A stretch of 64,000 nt of DNA from Antedon mediterranea (taxonomy: Eukaryota > Echinodermata > Crinoidea > Comatulida > Antedonidae). Under the pieces are notes generated by a model. That model saw only the letters and a program-made list of their open reading frames with translations, was not told the origin of the DNA and did no database searches. Below, one piece after another: positions 26,801-41,800 of the stretch. The DNA is taken from positions 10,352,501-10,416,500 of the forward strand of contig NC_092672.1 in the NCBI RefSeq assembly GCF_964355755.1. The letters are read 5' to 3'. Positions within the stretch are counted from its first letter, which is position 1. The number at the start of each line of letters is the position of its first letter. A program made the translations under genes and the position numbers.

Positions 26801-29800
26801 ATATAGGCACCACGTGTGACACTATGCGACCCTGTTTTATAGAAGTTTCCTATGCCGCCGTAATAAAGATATTATACGGATGCCCAATGTGCAGAGTGTG
26901 TATTTTTTAATATTTCGTTATGTTTTGTGATAATAGTGGTAAACAGTCCATTGTATTAAACCAAAATTATGAAACACTCTGTAATATTAAAATGAAAGCT
27001 ATAAATCTCAAGACGGGAAACGTTTTCAACGACTGATTAGTCCGGTAAACCTTGACTTTACATTAATAAACCGACTTTAATAACTGATTAACGATATTAA
27101 CTTACGTTATGGCTGGTAGGCGATAATGTTCTCCTGTGGTGGCCTGAACGAATTGGCCTATTTATTACGCAGTCTTATTCCAGCCTACTTTAGTGGTGGT
27201 TAATCGTTTATAGAAAATTCAACACTTTCAATTTGAGGTTTTAGAGAATTAAATAAGTTTGCCTTAAAGCATTTGTTTTAATATTTTCGGTATATAAATA
27301 AGCACAGAAATAAATAAATAAATAAATATTTTTGTTATTTTTAAAACTAGCAACGAGTTGCTAGTAGATTAAAAAGTAAATGTAGGCCTATATGGTAGCT
27401 TTGATATAGGCCTAGAATTTCTTAATAATTTGCACACTATATATATGCCGGTACAATTATACGTATTTTGTGTTTATTCTTATAACAATTCATTGATCTA
27501 ATGTGAGTTTAAAATGCGTTAACGAAAGAACATCAAAGCCAACTTTTACTAAACCTGGATAACATCATGGCTGTATTATTTAAACGTAATTGGAGGATAC
27601 ACGACGCTAGAAAACCTCCGAAATGCGCTGATAATGTCTCGTAAGTGTACCAATCAAGGAAATGGCTAAGGAAAGACTGTCTCTGCCACTTAACGCTTCA
27701 TTTAAGTTCTGTAAATTCTGGGTTTATAAAGGAGGAACGGAAGATAATTAGTTGTGCCCAAAATCAATTTACCTTCAGTAAGTTAATAACTGTGCTTTAG
27801 ATCCAAAGGCAAATTACTGACAACATGACAATGCTGTGTGTATCAGTGGCTGGATCTCAATGGTATGGAACGCCGTTTACGCAACATTTCGATGATATGA
27901 ATTTTATGACGCGATATGTGAATGAAATGCATCGATATGAATTAAATGGTGCGATATATGAATGAAATGTTTTGAATTGAATGCTTTGAATTGAATATTT
28001 TGAATGAAATGTTTTGAATGAAATGTTTTGAATGAAATGTTTTGAATGAAATGTTTTGAATGAAATGTTTTGAATGAAATGTTTTGAATGAAATGTTTTG
28101 AATGAAATGTTTGAATTGAATTGAAAAGTCAAACTATTGGTGGCGTATGTCATTCTCGCTCGCGATTATTTTCTCAACCTCTTAGGCCTAAGCCTGGGTA
28201 CCCTCATCTCCTTTCTTCCACGCTGCCTTTACAGAGAATCCTAACAGACCTGGGTTCGGAAATATGTATTCCAATGTTTCAGGTCTGTTAGGGAGTCTCT
28301 GTAAAGGATTCATATTGATGACAGCGTTGAAAGGAGATGAGGGTACCCATGCTTAGGCCTAATAAGAGGTTGAAAAAAAATCGCGAGCGGGAATGACATA
28401 CGCCGCCAATAGTTTGACTTTTCAATTCAATTCAAACATTTCATTCAAAACATTTAATTCAAAACATTTCATTCAAAACATTTCATTCAAAACATTTTAT
28501 TCAAAACATTCAATTCAAAACATTTCATTCAAAACATTTCATTCAAAACATTCAATTCAAAGCATTCAATTCAAAACATTTCATTCATATATCACGCCAT
28601 TCAATTCATATCGATGCATTTCATTCACATATCGCGTCATAAAATTCATATCATCGAAATGTTGCGTAAACGGCGTTCCATACAATGGAGATACAAAAAG
28701 AAAAGCGAAAAGCTAAATCAAAACGATAAAGTAAAACAGCAAGAAAAGTTAGCAGAGCTTTCGGGCAACACTAGCCCTTCATCAGTGCAAGAAATGCGTG
28801 ACAGATATATCTAATTCTGTCCATCTAGATGGTAGATTGTATTTATATTTTTCTGGTCATTTATTTTTATATTTTCCGTTGGCTAAAGGCATCGAGAATT
28901 AAATTCATGTAGCCTGAAACATAGATGTAGGCCTGTACAGTTTGGTTACAATAAGTAGTGGTACTGGTGCAATACAGTTGTGAGATGAATGAGTGACAGA
29001 ATGTACAGTACTTTAAACATATTAAAAATAGGCCTACCACCAATTTGAACAAGTTTGGGCCTATTCGAGAAGTCAAAAGACAGTGCGCTTAGATTTTTTT
29101 TCAACAAAAATCTTAAATTAATCTAAAACTGAATAACTGATCGATATATCAATATACTGCTTACAACTGCAATACAAAACATCCGATAATACTAACTATC
29201 TTAATATATAAGAATTATTTCCACTTGTTTTGTCTTATTGTATTGTTCAATTATAACAATTTTCAATTTTCTTTTCTCTATTTCTGGAGGCATGTTTGAA
29301 TATTATATTTTGAATAAATATAAATAGGCCTAAATAAATTAATTCGAAAAAGGGAAAATAATAGGCTTTCATCAATCAATTCTCTTTAATTAATTTATTT
29401 CAACTTGGGCATCTTAACCTTTTTTTACATGTGTAAATTATTCCATTTTTACGCGAAACTGTTACAAATGAATGACATCGTGCAAGAAAATAATTCTTTT
29501 ATAACGTAACAACATACACATCATATCATTATGACAGAAATAGCAATTTATAACACGTGGTTGACAGTCTCTTGTGCTACTAGACTGTATCACCTGCAAT
29601 CGTCTTATGTAATCTGTTAGCTCAATGGATCAAATAAATAGAACATCCGCAATTCTAATACGGTCAATTTTCAATCCAACTACAAACAAATATTGTAATA
29701 TACTCTTTAAAATATCCGTTACCATGCATTTATTATTACATGTAGCTATATACAAACAAAGCATCAAAATCATTCTTCCCTGATCCTTCACGCATGCGCA

Positions 29801-32800
29801 TATCGTCAATTAGGACATAAACTTTGACACTCGTCTTCCAGAGTATTACTGCTGTTTTTCTACGGGCGCATTAAAAATTTAAATACGTGATTTACGATCT
29901 GTAACATTAAATACAGTAACATAGACAATATTATAGCGCACTCGAAGTTGTATTATTATTTTGTACCCAATTAAACTGTAGACTTAGGCTATATTGTGAG
30001 TGTTTCATGAATGTGATCGTTTAAATTAGGTAAAACAAGGTGTAGCGTCCTCTATTTTTATGAAAGGTCTTTTGATACGAAGTTAGGTGTAAATGCCTTC
30101 AGAAATCTTTCTAGTTTTGTAGACATCTAAAGCCCTTTCTGCACTATCATACTTTATGTGATAAATTGTGATGTGCCCATATATGGATGATGTCATATCA
30201 CTACCATAATTGGCCATATCACAACCATATTTGGACACATCACACTTTTTTGTCAAACTTAGTTTGATAGTGTAAACAAATCTTTTTTTTTAAATGCAGA
30301 AAAGAGAAGAGAGATAACTGAATGATTAACTGCAAACAGTAGTTTAAAGTAGTTGTTCATCTCCATTCACTAGTTATACATTGCTATTATTCTTACACTA
30401 ATGTTGTTAATAATATTATGGTACCAGTCAATACTCGTGGGGAAAGGGTGTTCAAAAATAAATTAATAAGTCATTGCATTAACAGCTTGCCATAATATTG
30501 TAAGTATAGTAAAATTCTCTTGAGGGGTTAAAGCTTAATGTTCACACTACGAACATGCTTTATGTTAAATTAGAATTTCTGAAGTCTGAAATAGGTCTAC
30601 TTGTGTTTTCTATTATTAATTATTATCCACTGTAGCACACTGAACTATCATTTTAATTGTTGCCTGGCCTGGCTTAATGTTCATGCTAACATAGCCAACA
30701 ATGTTTGTAACTATTAGCAAATAGTATAGACTATTAAAGCATTAACTACGGTATGTGAAAATATATTTATAAAAGGGGGAAATTAAGAAAAATTTGAAAT
30801 TAAGAAAATATGAAATTAAGAAATTAAGAAAATATAAAAGGGGAAATTAAAGAATACAGTAAATAATATGACGAGAAAATAATTGTTGTTTTTATTAATT
30901 TTGAGAAATAAAAGATAAATTGTTTATAGACCTATTTGTCATCTCTTCGACTAGAATTCGTTTTCAAACAATGTTGAGCTTCTGTCTATAGAATCTTATT
31001 TTAAACAATTAAATAGTGTTTTTTTTGTGGTGGAACTTATAGCAACTTTTGTCTTCAATTTCGTCTGTAAATCATGTTATAGTTGAATAAATTGAATTGA
31101 ATCCTTTACAAATGAGAGGATACAGCAACCCAGATAATATACGATTTCAATGTTTTTCCAAATTGCAGGATACAGTGTTATTGGTAACAAGCTGTTTGAA
31201 ACAAGCAATTCGGATTATTTTTTTCCAATCTAAAACTATTTTTATTAAATTAGCCGTGTCCTTCAAAAGGTCACCGATTGGGTTAATTCGGTACGCACTA
31301 AACAGAAGAATCTTTAAATAAAACAAATTTAAAAACTGAGACACAATTGTTGTATTTAGCGTGAATACCAGCTATTTTGAATTTACGCCAATAAAAAATG
31401 TTACATAGAATTTAACCCCCTGGGTAAAAATACTAATACTGTAACCTGGACCACCAAAGCTGCAAGGGTAACCCGGTGCTCGTAAACATGTAACAAGACA
31501 AGCATTTATGGGGTTTTACATGTTTTTCTATAGTTTAATTTGTAAATGTATTATTTGCAATTGGCACTTGGCAGTTTGTTGAACTTTGGCAAATAAACCA
31601 TCACAATTATGATGGTTCACTCTAGAATTAGGCCTAATCTATATTTTTCCAGTTCGTCAGTGGCTTTTGGACATTTCAATATTGGTTATGTCGAATTAAA
31701 ACATTAAAAAAACATAAAATTAAATATTTAAATGTATTAATAGGCCTACAGTGCTTAGTAATGGCAATAAGGGATTTGTTTTAAAATGTGTAAATATTCA
31801 AAATGGTTATTAATTTTACGAAAGTGATTATAGTATGGGCCTGTATTTATAGGTCTATGTTATAGTGATTGAAGCACTAGAATGGAAATTTGAAGAATAT
31901 GCCTTATACTTTTCTGGTTTGGAATAACTATGTAGGCCTATCAGATTGATAAACATTGGCAGCAACAAGGTAGGCCTATTTTATTTTATCTAGGCATACA
32001 GAAGAACAGAATAATACTGTAGCTGCCTTAAAATCTTTGAAATATCCGCCTATTGTATGTCGTTTGGTAGTACTATTTCTCCCTTGGACAACTAAGGGCA
32101 GACGTATCGAATAAGGTCAAACAGTAGGGATCTGATAATATATAATCAAAACTTGCAACTGCTTTTGACAATATGAATTGTATTTCTGTATAAATTATTA
32201 TTGAAATGTAAATGAAACAGGTTAAAAGGATTAAATAACATCATATCAACATCTTCAGCTAATGAAAAGAAGTCAAGGTTAATTATTAAAAACATCAGTA
32301 AATTGGTTCCAACTGCTAGGCCAGTGGTGGCGAAGTACTGTATATTATGTACGGGGCCCGACCGCCTGCGTTCAGTGATGAGGCGGCTTGTTCGACCGCC
32401 TACCAATATGTGTGATCTCGACTTCACATGAAACGCGATTCGGCCTTTCAGTGGATAGATAAACAGTTCTGTTTCAATTAACATCAACTTATCTTTAAAG
32501 CATAATTGCAAAACTAGAAACTTAAACTTAAAAACAGGGTGTAAAGCATGTTGTGAAAAACATAAAATAGCACAAAATGTTAGCACAGAAAGGTTATCGT
32601 GGATTACCGATCAAGTTAGCTAGCTTCACTTAAACTCGACAGGACGCCACCAAAAACAAGGAAAGTTTTACAGTACAGTAGAGTAATATATTGCCTATTA
32701 AAGTGTTCAATGATTGGGGAGGTGTGATTTATTAACACTTATATTATCCTGTGTTTTTATTTTATATTTTGCTATATTGCCTCATCGAATCAATATTGTC

Positions 32801-35800
32801 TTTTTTTAACGTTCGCGTTTCCTGCTATGAAAATGTTACTGTACTTATTTTCACAGTGCTCATGCCTACGGCGTTGAATTAGTGCCAACAGTGATACTAA
32901 AAATGGTATACACCATGGAGGTTAAAGTTATACCGCCTGTACTGAAAACAGGACAAAATGTCTCTTTTCGATTATCTGATTATTAAGAATACGGTAACTA
33001 AATAAAATCACCAGTCTACTCATTTGTATCGAGAATATCAGTGAAATAGTCAGAATTAAATTGCCGCATGGTATAACGACAACTGTGTCAGTTTTTAGCA
33101 CCATGACTTTTAAAAATGCAGGTTAGCTGTATTGACAAAGCATAGTTAAAGCAAGGCAACAATCAAAATAGTATTATTAATAAATAAAATAACATCAAGT
33201 AATACAATGAGTAGATTAAAACGACAATCAATTGTTTCTCAACATAGGATTGAAAACAAAATTGTTAAAACTAAATTTATCTATATTTGGAATTTCAGCT
33301 GTCACTGACTTTCTTCCACTGAGAAATGACCCACCCCCAGGCCACGTGATCTCTCGGACCGAAGACGCCATTCAAACACCCACCCTGAAGTTCAAAAAAT
33401 TACCTCACGTACGAAAATCCCAGCGGACAATAAATGTCGTAACCCAGTCCGTCGATGGATAATATTTTGCTTTTCATACTATTATAAAGTGAGCTTATTA
33501 AGGTTTTAACCACAGAACACCTTCACTTGAACTTAAGTCTTAAAGTTTACGAAGACTACAAGCTCGGACGATGAAGGTGGTATGACAGACTTGCTTCCCT
33601 GCTTAGACAATCAACACTGGTGAGTATCATCCACTGACCTGTCACCGCCACCTGGCCAGTTGTTACATCACGGTGTGGACACAAATACTGACCGCTGCAA
33701 TTATTCAACAACTGGTCAAAATAGATTACAGTAATATTTTGCCGTCGCAAATGAAATACATCAATTTGATTTATACTAGATTACATCTCGCATTGAAACT
33801 ATCATTTCGATCCACCAGCGGATTTCCATTTCATAAGTAAGAAACACATTAACCGATTTGTCTGAAAAATATCGAACAAAATCTTCTAATAAAACAACGC
33901 AAATGTTGATTAGGCCTATAACTGTAACATTAAAGCGGTTCCGTCATAGAATTTACTGACTCGCCCAGGTTGAGATTTCGTTGAAATTGAGTAAAGATTT
34001 ATATGCACAACAAGTCCATCTAAACAGATCTAGGCCTAAATCAATCAAATGTATCCGGTAAAAGATCAACGTGTTAAGACATCGTTTCATTTTCACTTTT
34101 TGGGACGTACCCGTTTAACAGGTAATATAATATATGATGCTCACGGTATAATAATAATTATACCAGACCAGAATTTTGAGCATGCAATTCCAAATGCGTC
34201 ACTTGTATTTAATATAATATCGTATGCGCAAAGCAATAAAACAGTAATTTATCAGAATTACTGCAAAATAATATACACGTAGGCCCATACTTAGTACGCA
34301 CGCGCGCGTCTATTTACAAAAAACCTGCTTAAATCACGTACATTTTAAACATATACCCGAGCAAGCAAGTGTAATTAACACGTTGAATCAAAAAGTATGG
34401 ATAGGTTGCTTTAATACATAACATTTTGTTCGGATAGCATGACACATTTCCAGTTTTAATGTGTCTTTGACTAGACTAATAGCCACTAGTTTTACCTAAC
34501 GGAAAACATGACCAGACCTTATACGAGAAATTTACCGACATTTGAACGAAATAATTTCATCGACAATGAAACATAAATTGATGTCGCGTATTGAATACTA
34601 ATGAACAGTTTTTTCCACAATTATTTTAAAGAAATGATGTAATTCTTTTGACACGACAGATGGTCAATGGTGATTTTATTTCTCTTCTTTTGTTCGAATT
34701 AATAATAATTTACATTTGATTTCATTGTTTTTATTTTAACACACCTTTTCTTGTTACCGACTAAAGCTCTGTCTCCACTATCAAACTAGTTTGATAACGC
34801 CTGGGGAAAAGTATCATCTTCACAGGACCGCTATGAGGATTCGAACCGGGTCTTTATTTTATATGAATGTGTTTGATACCTTTGAATATACATTTAGTAA
34901 TCTAAGTGTATAATATCCATTTTGTGGTTGTTAAGCCTTTTTTTCTACACTATCAAATGTTATGTGACAAAAAGAATGTGATGTGCCCATATAATAAAGG
35001 ACATGATGATGTCATAACACTACCATGTTTAAACATATCACTACCATATTTGGGTACATCACACGTTTTTGTCACATAAAGTTTTACAGTGTAGACAAAG
35101 CTTCAGTTTTCATTTGTTTGGTATTCTTTCATCATTATCAGCGGTCTGTTGCGATACAGATATATAACTGAATTAAGATCATTTGTCTAGTACTTACAAA
35201 TTATTGCCTTATCTTTAGTAGGCCTACCTAACGATAATGACAAATCGAATCCTCGTCAAGTTTACAAAAAATGATATATATTTAGTTCATAGCAATTCTG
35301 CTTCTTTGTTTTTGAAATAGCCTCTCGTTTCAGACATTAAGGTGAGAAAACCGTATGTGACGTCATTGAAACTTTTCTAAAGGGAACGTCCAAGCTGTAA
35401 GTGTGGAATTCATATCTCTAGCGTGTGTACATGTGAAGAGTGATCGTATTACACATTTCCTCTCCAACGTAACGATATTTACGTGCGTTTCACACTCAGG
35501 AAGTGTACACGCGAAAACAAAACTCAAATCATTGTCTGATTATTATTCCATGTATGATTGAAGCATCGGACGTGTGTACATTGTTTTTAAACTGTTCTAT
35601 AAATGTTATTTTTGTTATCTTGTTTTAAGATATAGAAAACAAGGCAAAATTGCTGACGAACAAAATTGAGTCGGATTTTTTTTAAATAACAGAAACACAG
35701 TAAGCCTATGATGATGATAATGAAATACGTGTGACAAGTCTCGATCGAAAAGTTTAATGTTGATAAAGTAGGGGCCTACCTATATTACGTGAATAATTAA

Positions 35801-38800
35801 ATTGATTCTCAATCTGAGTCATATAACTCCACAAATATGACAATATTTGTCCATAATAATTGTCCGTAATATGATGTATTTGATATGTGACGACACTAGT
35901 ATCATGGTTATGTTTGCGATACAGGCTTTTTGTGTGTTTCCACATGAAAATGCTGACATGTAGGCCTATTACAGATTTTTCCTTTTATACTGGACACATT
36001 GTTTACAGATAAATAATTTCTTTTTCACATTTTAATTCAATGTAATATTGGATGGTAAACCATGTAAATTAAAATACATGAATTAAATATCAATTCAAAT
36101 TCATTATTTATTGATACTTCTATTGCCGCAAACACAAAGTCCGATAATTCAATGTACAGTACGGTATGCTAATTTTCGAACAGTTCGCTAATTTTTTCTT
36201 TGAATTTTTAGTTTAATTCAATATTGTTGGTGGTTAGACCTATTCAACCGAAGAGTAACTGAACTAGGATTGGAAGAGTGGTGTAAAGCCTTACAGTTTA
36301 TTATTCAGTCCTGGGAAAAACTAACAATCTCATGGTACATATTTACATATTTTCTTTATTTTTCAGTAAAAACATTAATTACAAAAAAATAAAAAGTGTA
36401 ATTGGTATATGTTACCATCTTACCATCATCCACAAAATTGGATGAAAATTTAGTAGGTCATTACCGTATATAAGTTGATTGTTTTTATCTTTTTTCTCTG
36501 TAATATAATACTTAATTTGTTATTCCTTTATTCAATTTGCATTGACTTCATTATTAATCAAAATAATTCAAATGTCTATAGTTATAAATATACAACGTGT
36601 TTCATTCCTAAAATGAAGTCTTTCACTACAGCACTTAGCTTTTAGGCTCTTAATCATTCCCTCAACCCTCCTTCATGACATTGTTGACCAAACAAAGTAT
36701 TGTTGGACAGAATATCGAAATTGAATGTTGACGGACATTGGACAGGGGTTTCCTACAGTATGTTGATTGGTTATTAACCTTATGTCTGGTATACAGAAAG
36801 GTGACTAACAATGAGTAATTAATTACAGTGCATCATGTTTATCGGATAATTTATTAATATTAGTTTTCCAGTTTTAGATCTTCAGTTATTATTTTGATTT
36901 ATTATTATTATATTATGTTATCGTACTATAATCTATAATATAGAATACGGGACACAGGCCTAATACCGGTAATGTATTAACATGACAAAATGTACAGTTT
37001 TACATAAATAATAAGATAAATTATCCCTGCCTCGCGTGTTAGTAGACGCGTGTAATCAAAGCTTGGTTCCCACTAGGACGCAACGCAAGGACGTAAACCG
37101 TAACCTTAAGAAAATTGATCAATCACAAGCGATAGATTATTCGAATTGCCGACAGTGATTGGTCAATTCGTTTGCGTAGCGAAAATCGATGTAATGCAGC
37201 AAAAGTTTATATTTCTCTCGAAATTTGTATGTGACCATTAAACGTTTGTAATATTATTTCCAAGTTTGTTTTAACTGCAAGTTCAGTAACTTACATTTAA
37301 TATTTCTTAAGAAAATATATGATTGATGCTTACTTAGCTATTGCTCAGCACTTCTTAAGTGTTCCTTCCATTACAACCCCCGACGTATGACCCGGTTACA
37401 ACGACCAAGTACGGACCAAAGAGTCGCATACAGCAAAGTTAACGTGAAGTAGGGGAAATGTATTCGTCACCCTTCCCATCAAAGTGAATCTCACCGTCTG
37501 TCAATCATTCACTTGACAGTTGGTACACGTGAGCGAACTCCAACACGGTCATAGAATATAACCAATGTCCCTGTAAAGGATCCAGAATTAAACCAGGCCG
37601 GTGCGTTCTTCCCCCGGGAGAAGGAATCCGTAGGGAGCTTAACCCACACCTTTGCATAGCCTACAATATTCTTATTAAGGACCCACGGTTTTAGAAAGCC
37701 AGAGCGTTTGTCTCATGAATTATGTCCTATGGGATCATCCAACACATTCACGTGGCTAATGATAGTGACCAACTGGGAGAAGTCCGAACTTAAACCAGGC
37801 CGGTGCATCCGTTCCGGGCGAAAGTATCTGAAATGTATATAAGGCGGGATGCAGTGCAAAAGAAGATACACCCGGTATACTAATCGTATTCAGTTATTCT
37901 TTTTCTGTAGAGATAATTTACATACAATGAATAATGTGAGTTACCAGCATGGGAAGAGTGCAATCTTCTCTGGACTTTGAACTTTCCTATGAATAGATCA
38001 TACATTTGTACAATTAATGTTCAATACTGTAATAATGACATCAACATTAACTTCTGAACCACTGTACACAAATACAGCGTCTACTAATGTTATAATGAGG
38101 AAATTATGGCTATTCTTTCAATCGTCACTCCCCCTCAATCTTTATTGGACGGGGATGTTGTGGGTTTAATACGGTAATTTATTCAAAATGCTGTCTGGGG
38201 AGTTCGCTCTATGAAAATGAATGACCTCAATTCATAGATTTTTAGTTTTTTAACATGGCATCATAGAATATACATTTTCAGTCTCAGACAGTACCAAATT
38301 TGCAGTACTGTAGTTATTGTCTTTTTATGTTTAGATTTCCAGTAGTATCTGGAAACTACTAGATTTCCAGCTCTATACTATAAGTATGAAACGCCATGTG
38401 TGCCAAAAAAAATCTCAAACTTTTCTGTGTTCACACGCAGATTCAAATTGTACCGTTATCCGAAGTATAACCACTGACACGACTCCTTTGATCGTATGCT
38501 CTTATACATACGTTAACTCCGATATAACTCCAATGTATACCTCATATCTCCGATAGTTGTTAAATCCGATAGAAAATAAATCGTGTATATATACCGTTAT
38601 TCTTGTCACTGTATGTTATTTATAACTGTATTACTATTTACGCATTTTTTATCATTGACAAAATGTTTAGTTACTGTACCAATGCATTACCGTCTATTTA
38701 AAGCAGATACATATTATAAAATAACTGTTTCTTCTTGAAGCATCTTGTTTCTGTTTCCGTATGCAATTGATCTAACTCATAACTGACAGTGATAGATAGA

Positions 38801-41800
38801 AAACATTTACTGATTTCCCTTAACTCATTAGGAGATAGAGAAACAAAATGTTTTCTTCGAGATTACATTAATAGTATCAAATTCAATTGTAATAGGGTAA
38901 GCACACTTTCTATTAATTACCATGTATTTATTATATTATATTAGGCTACTTGTATTTATATAAACAAACAAAATAAAGGTAAAGTTATTTTACAGTACTC
39001 TACTCTGTAACAGCATACCTCAAATTTAAAATAAGATAATGCAATTTATTATCGATTGTTGTATGATGTCACAACTCTGAAACTACCCGATTCTCATGGC
39101 TGTATCTCCACATATATTTGTTAATACAGCATCTCATTTGTATCACATGTATCCGTGTAAGTTTAGGTTTAGGGCTAGGTTATGGATATTATACCGTACT
39201 ACTAGAGGACACATGTGATGTTGTAGGCCCACTACCAAATATTCCTATGATAATATTGGAGAAATACAGATACAGCACTGAGCAATGGTACGGACACTGT
39301 ATATGAAGGATGAATACAAAAACATTCTCTTTTATTTTTAATATAGTTATTAAATATTAAAATAAACACACTAATAAATTTGGATTCGCGTTGTAATAAA
39401 ATTTTGGAAGCACTTAAAAACTCAAAAACGAATAGCAAGAACGATATCACGAGATTGCCTTCGGAAACTGTACATTCATAATGAATTAACTTCAGCACAC
39501 TATTTAAGTTATCTGGCACATTTATCAGAAACAAATATTCCCCTTGTATATCAAGCGAGCGTCCTGATTAAACGAACGTATTTATCAGGTTCAATAGACA
39601 ATTAAGGTATAAACTTATTAATTAATGTGATAAGGATATTAATGGATTTATATCGTTCGTTTTTTCATTGGAAACGGTGGCCGGGTGTATAGGACAGCTG
39701 GTCAGTTTTCATTATTCTCAGAAAAAACTGTCGATCAGGTTATGGAACTATACATTATCTGTCTGAGATTATATTCGATGAAAGATATCCGTCGCCAAAC
39801 TTATTACTCAATTATCTTATTTTCCAACCAAAATTCAGCTTGTAAATCAGGACAAAAAATCCGTGTGGTTTATGATATTAATGCAAATTGTTTGTTTTGC
39901 CAAGTTCCAATATGCTCTAACAATCACTTGTACCACAGGCATTGCAATTGAAATTAATTTTTGGAATGCTGTAATTGTTTTTACTTGTACCTCTTGACTT
40001 CCCAAGTCAAAGGGAAAGTAACAGACGAAATTGGGTATATATAACATTATTTTGTTCAAACGATAAAAATTCAACCACTTCTCGAATTTCTGAACTATAA
40101 AGTATTACTAATTTCAATCGGAAGGACATGTCGTTCTCCTACCTGTCGTGTAGCAGCGCACCTTCTACGTAAATTTTAAATTACATAATAATAATAATAA
40201 TAATACCACATTTATATAGCGCCCTTTCATGAGTAATCATACTCAAAGGCGCTTTACAAGGATTATTACCCCAGTATTTTTTGGGATCAAACACGTATGG
40301 AAACATACTCCCATAATGCAGCCGGTAACCAGCGCAAAGTTGTGTCTAGATCTAACTGGGTACCCATTTATACACCTGGGTGGAGAGAGGCAACGTAAGT
40401 AAAGTATCTTGCCTACGGATACAAGCAATGCGGCGAGAGTTGGATTCGAACCTAGGTGGTAAAAGCACATGAATTATGCCTTAAATCAACTTACATTATG
40501 TAGGGGGAAAATGAAAAAAAAAATCATATAATCCATTCAGGTCTTTAGTTTAGTTCATAAACTTGTTTAAAGTGTGATACCATTATGACAAAATGTTTTA
40601 GTTAATGACAAATCAATATTACTGTGAATAACTAGCGCAAAAGTATTTTTTTTAATGGTGATACATAATATAGATCTAAAGACTATTTGAATCTTTTTGA
40701 ATTTACCTATCATAGCCTTAATTATCCACAGTTTCAAATAATACATTCATAAAGCATCACTGGAATTTATGTGGTTTGATCTGTGAGGAATGTCTTATTT
40801 TTTACATTTCCCTGGTTTGAGTTTTACCATTCACCGAAATATTTTGAAATCAGTCCCGAAGAGTAACATCCTCGTCGGTGTGTCATCAAGACTTGTACCC
40901 ATCTGATAGGCCTACGTGGAGGAGCGTGTCGATGAACTAGGCTATAGTTCAATCGAGTTGTCGTGAGTAATCTTCTGATTTTCTTTCCTTCTTGGAATGG
41001 CTACCCCAAAAGTCTACAAGCCCAGCTTCGAATATTCTAAGCCGAACGTGTTGTGAGGCTTTTACGTTAGGCATGCTCTGGAATAATTTTACTTACCTGG
41101 GATAAAAAGATTTAAGGCCTACATGATTTTTTAAATATTGAAAATTCTTTGCTTTGTGGCTGTCATTTGTGTTTTTTAAGATATAGAATTATATAAATAA
41201 ACTACACAGTAAGTAGGCCTGTTATCAGTGAATCGTGACCGTCTTGAACCAAAGACCTTCAATAGGAAGGTAAGCATATTAACGACCAATCCTAAAATGT
41301 CATCACTTTTACTATATCAGCATTGAGTGATAAACGCAGACATTTAAACGGTGTACTTCTTGACATTTCCGATCAGTTCCTTCGACGACTGATATGGTCA
41401 AGCCTACTCCCCGATCAAACCACGATAAGCTCTAATTTAGGAAAAGCGCAGACTTTAGCGTGTAGTGTCCAGTGGACCGGGGGTCAAGTATGTACTTTTT
41501 TCGGACACACCTGGTCAAAATCGACAGATCTATTAAGGATACATTAATAATTAAGTGACCAAAAACGCTCGTTTAAATTAGCCTTGATCTGTGTACAATG
41601 CAATTTGTAACCGTAAAGAAAGTAAAACAAGTTCCGAAAGAAACCTCGAATTCTCCAAATTTATCAATCCGTAATATCATATTCATATGATACTTATGCA
41701 TTACAAAAAAATGCATGTTCCATATTTTATATATAACCAACTGGAGCGCTCGCATATACTAACAATAATCCAATAATCAAAATATTAAGGTGTTTTAAGG

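Noticed and set aside
28393-28716. 107-codon plus-strand frame and its 98-codon minus-strand mirror at 27857-28153.
   Set aside because: Both translate the repeated arms of one palindrome and give almost the same peptide. There is no domain or splice context.
32146-32586. Longest open frame in the window, 146 codons on the minus strand.
   Set aside because: No recognised domain, no coding-type conservation evident, and ordinary intron surroundings. Length alone is not enough.
34801-34860. tRNA gene suggested by a perfect B box.
   Set aside because: No A box, anticodon arm or acceptor pairing can be drawn around it.
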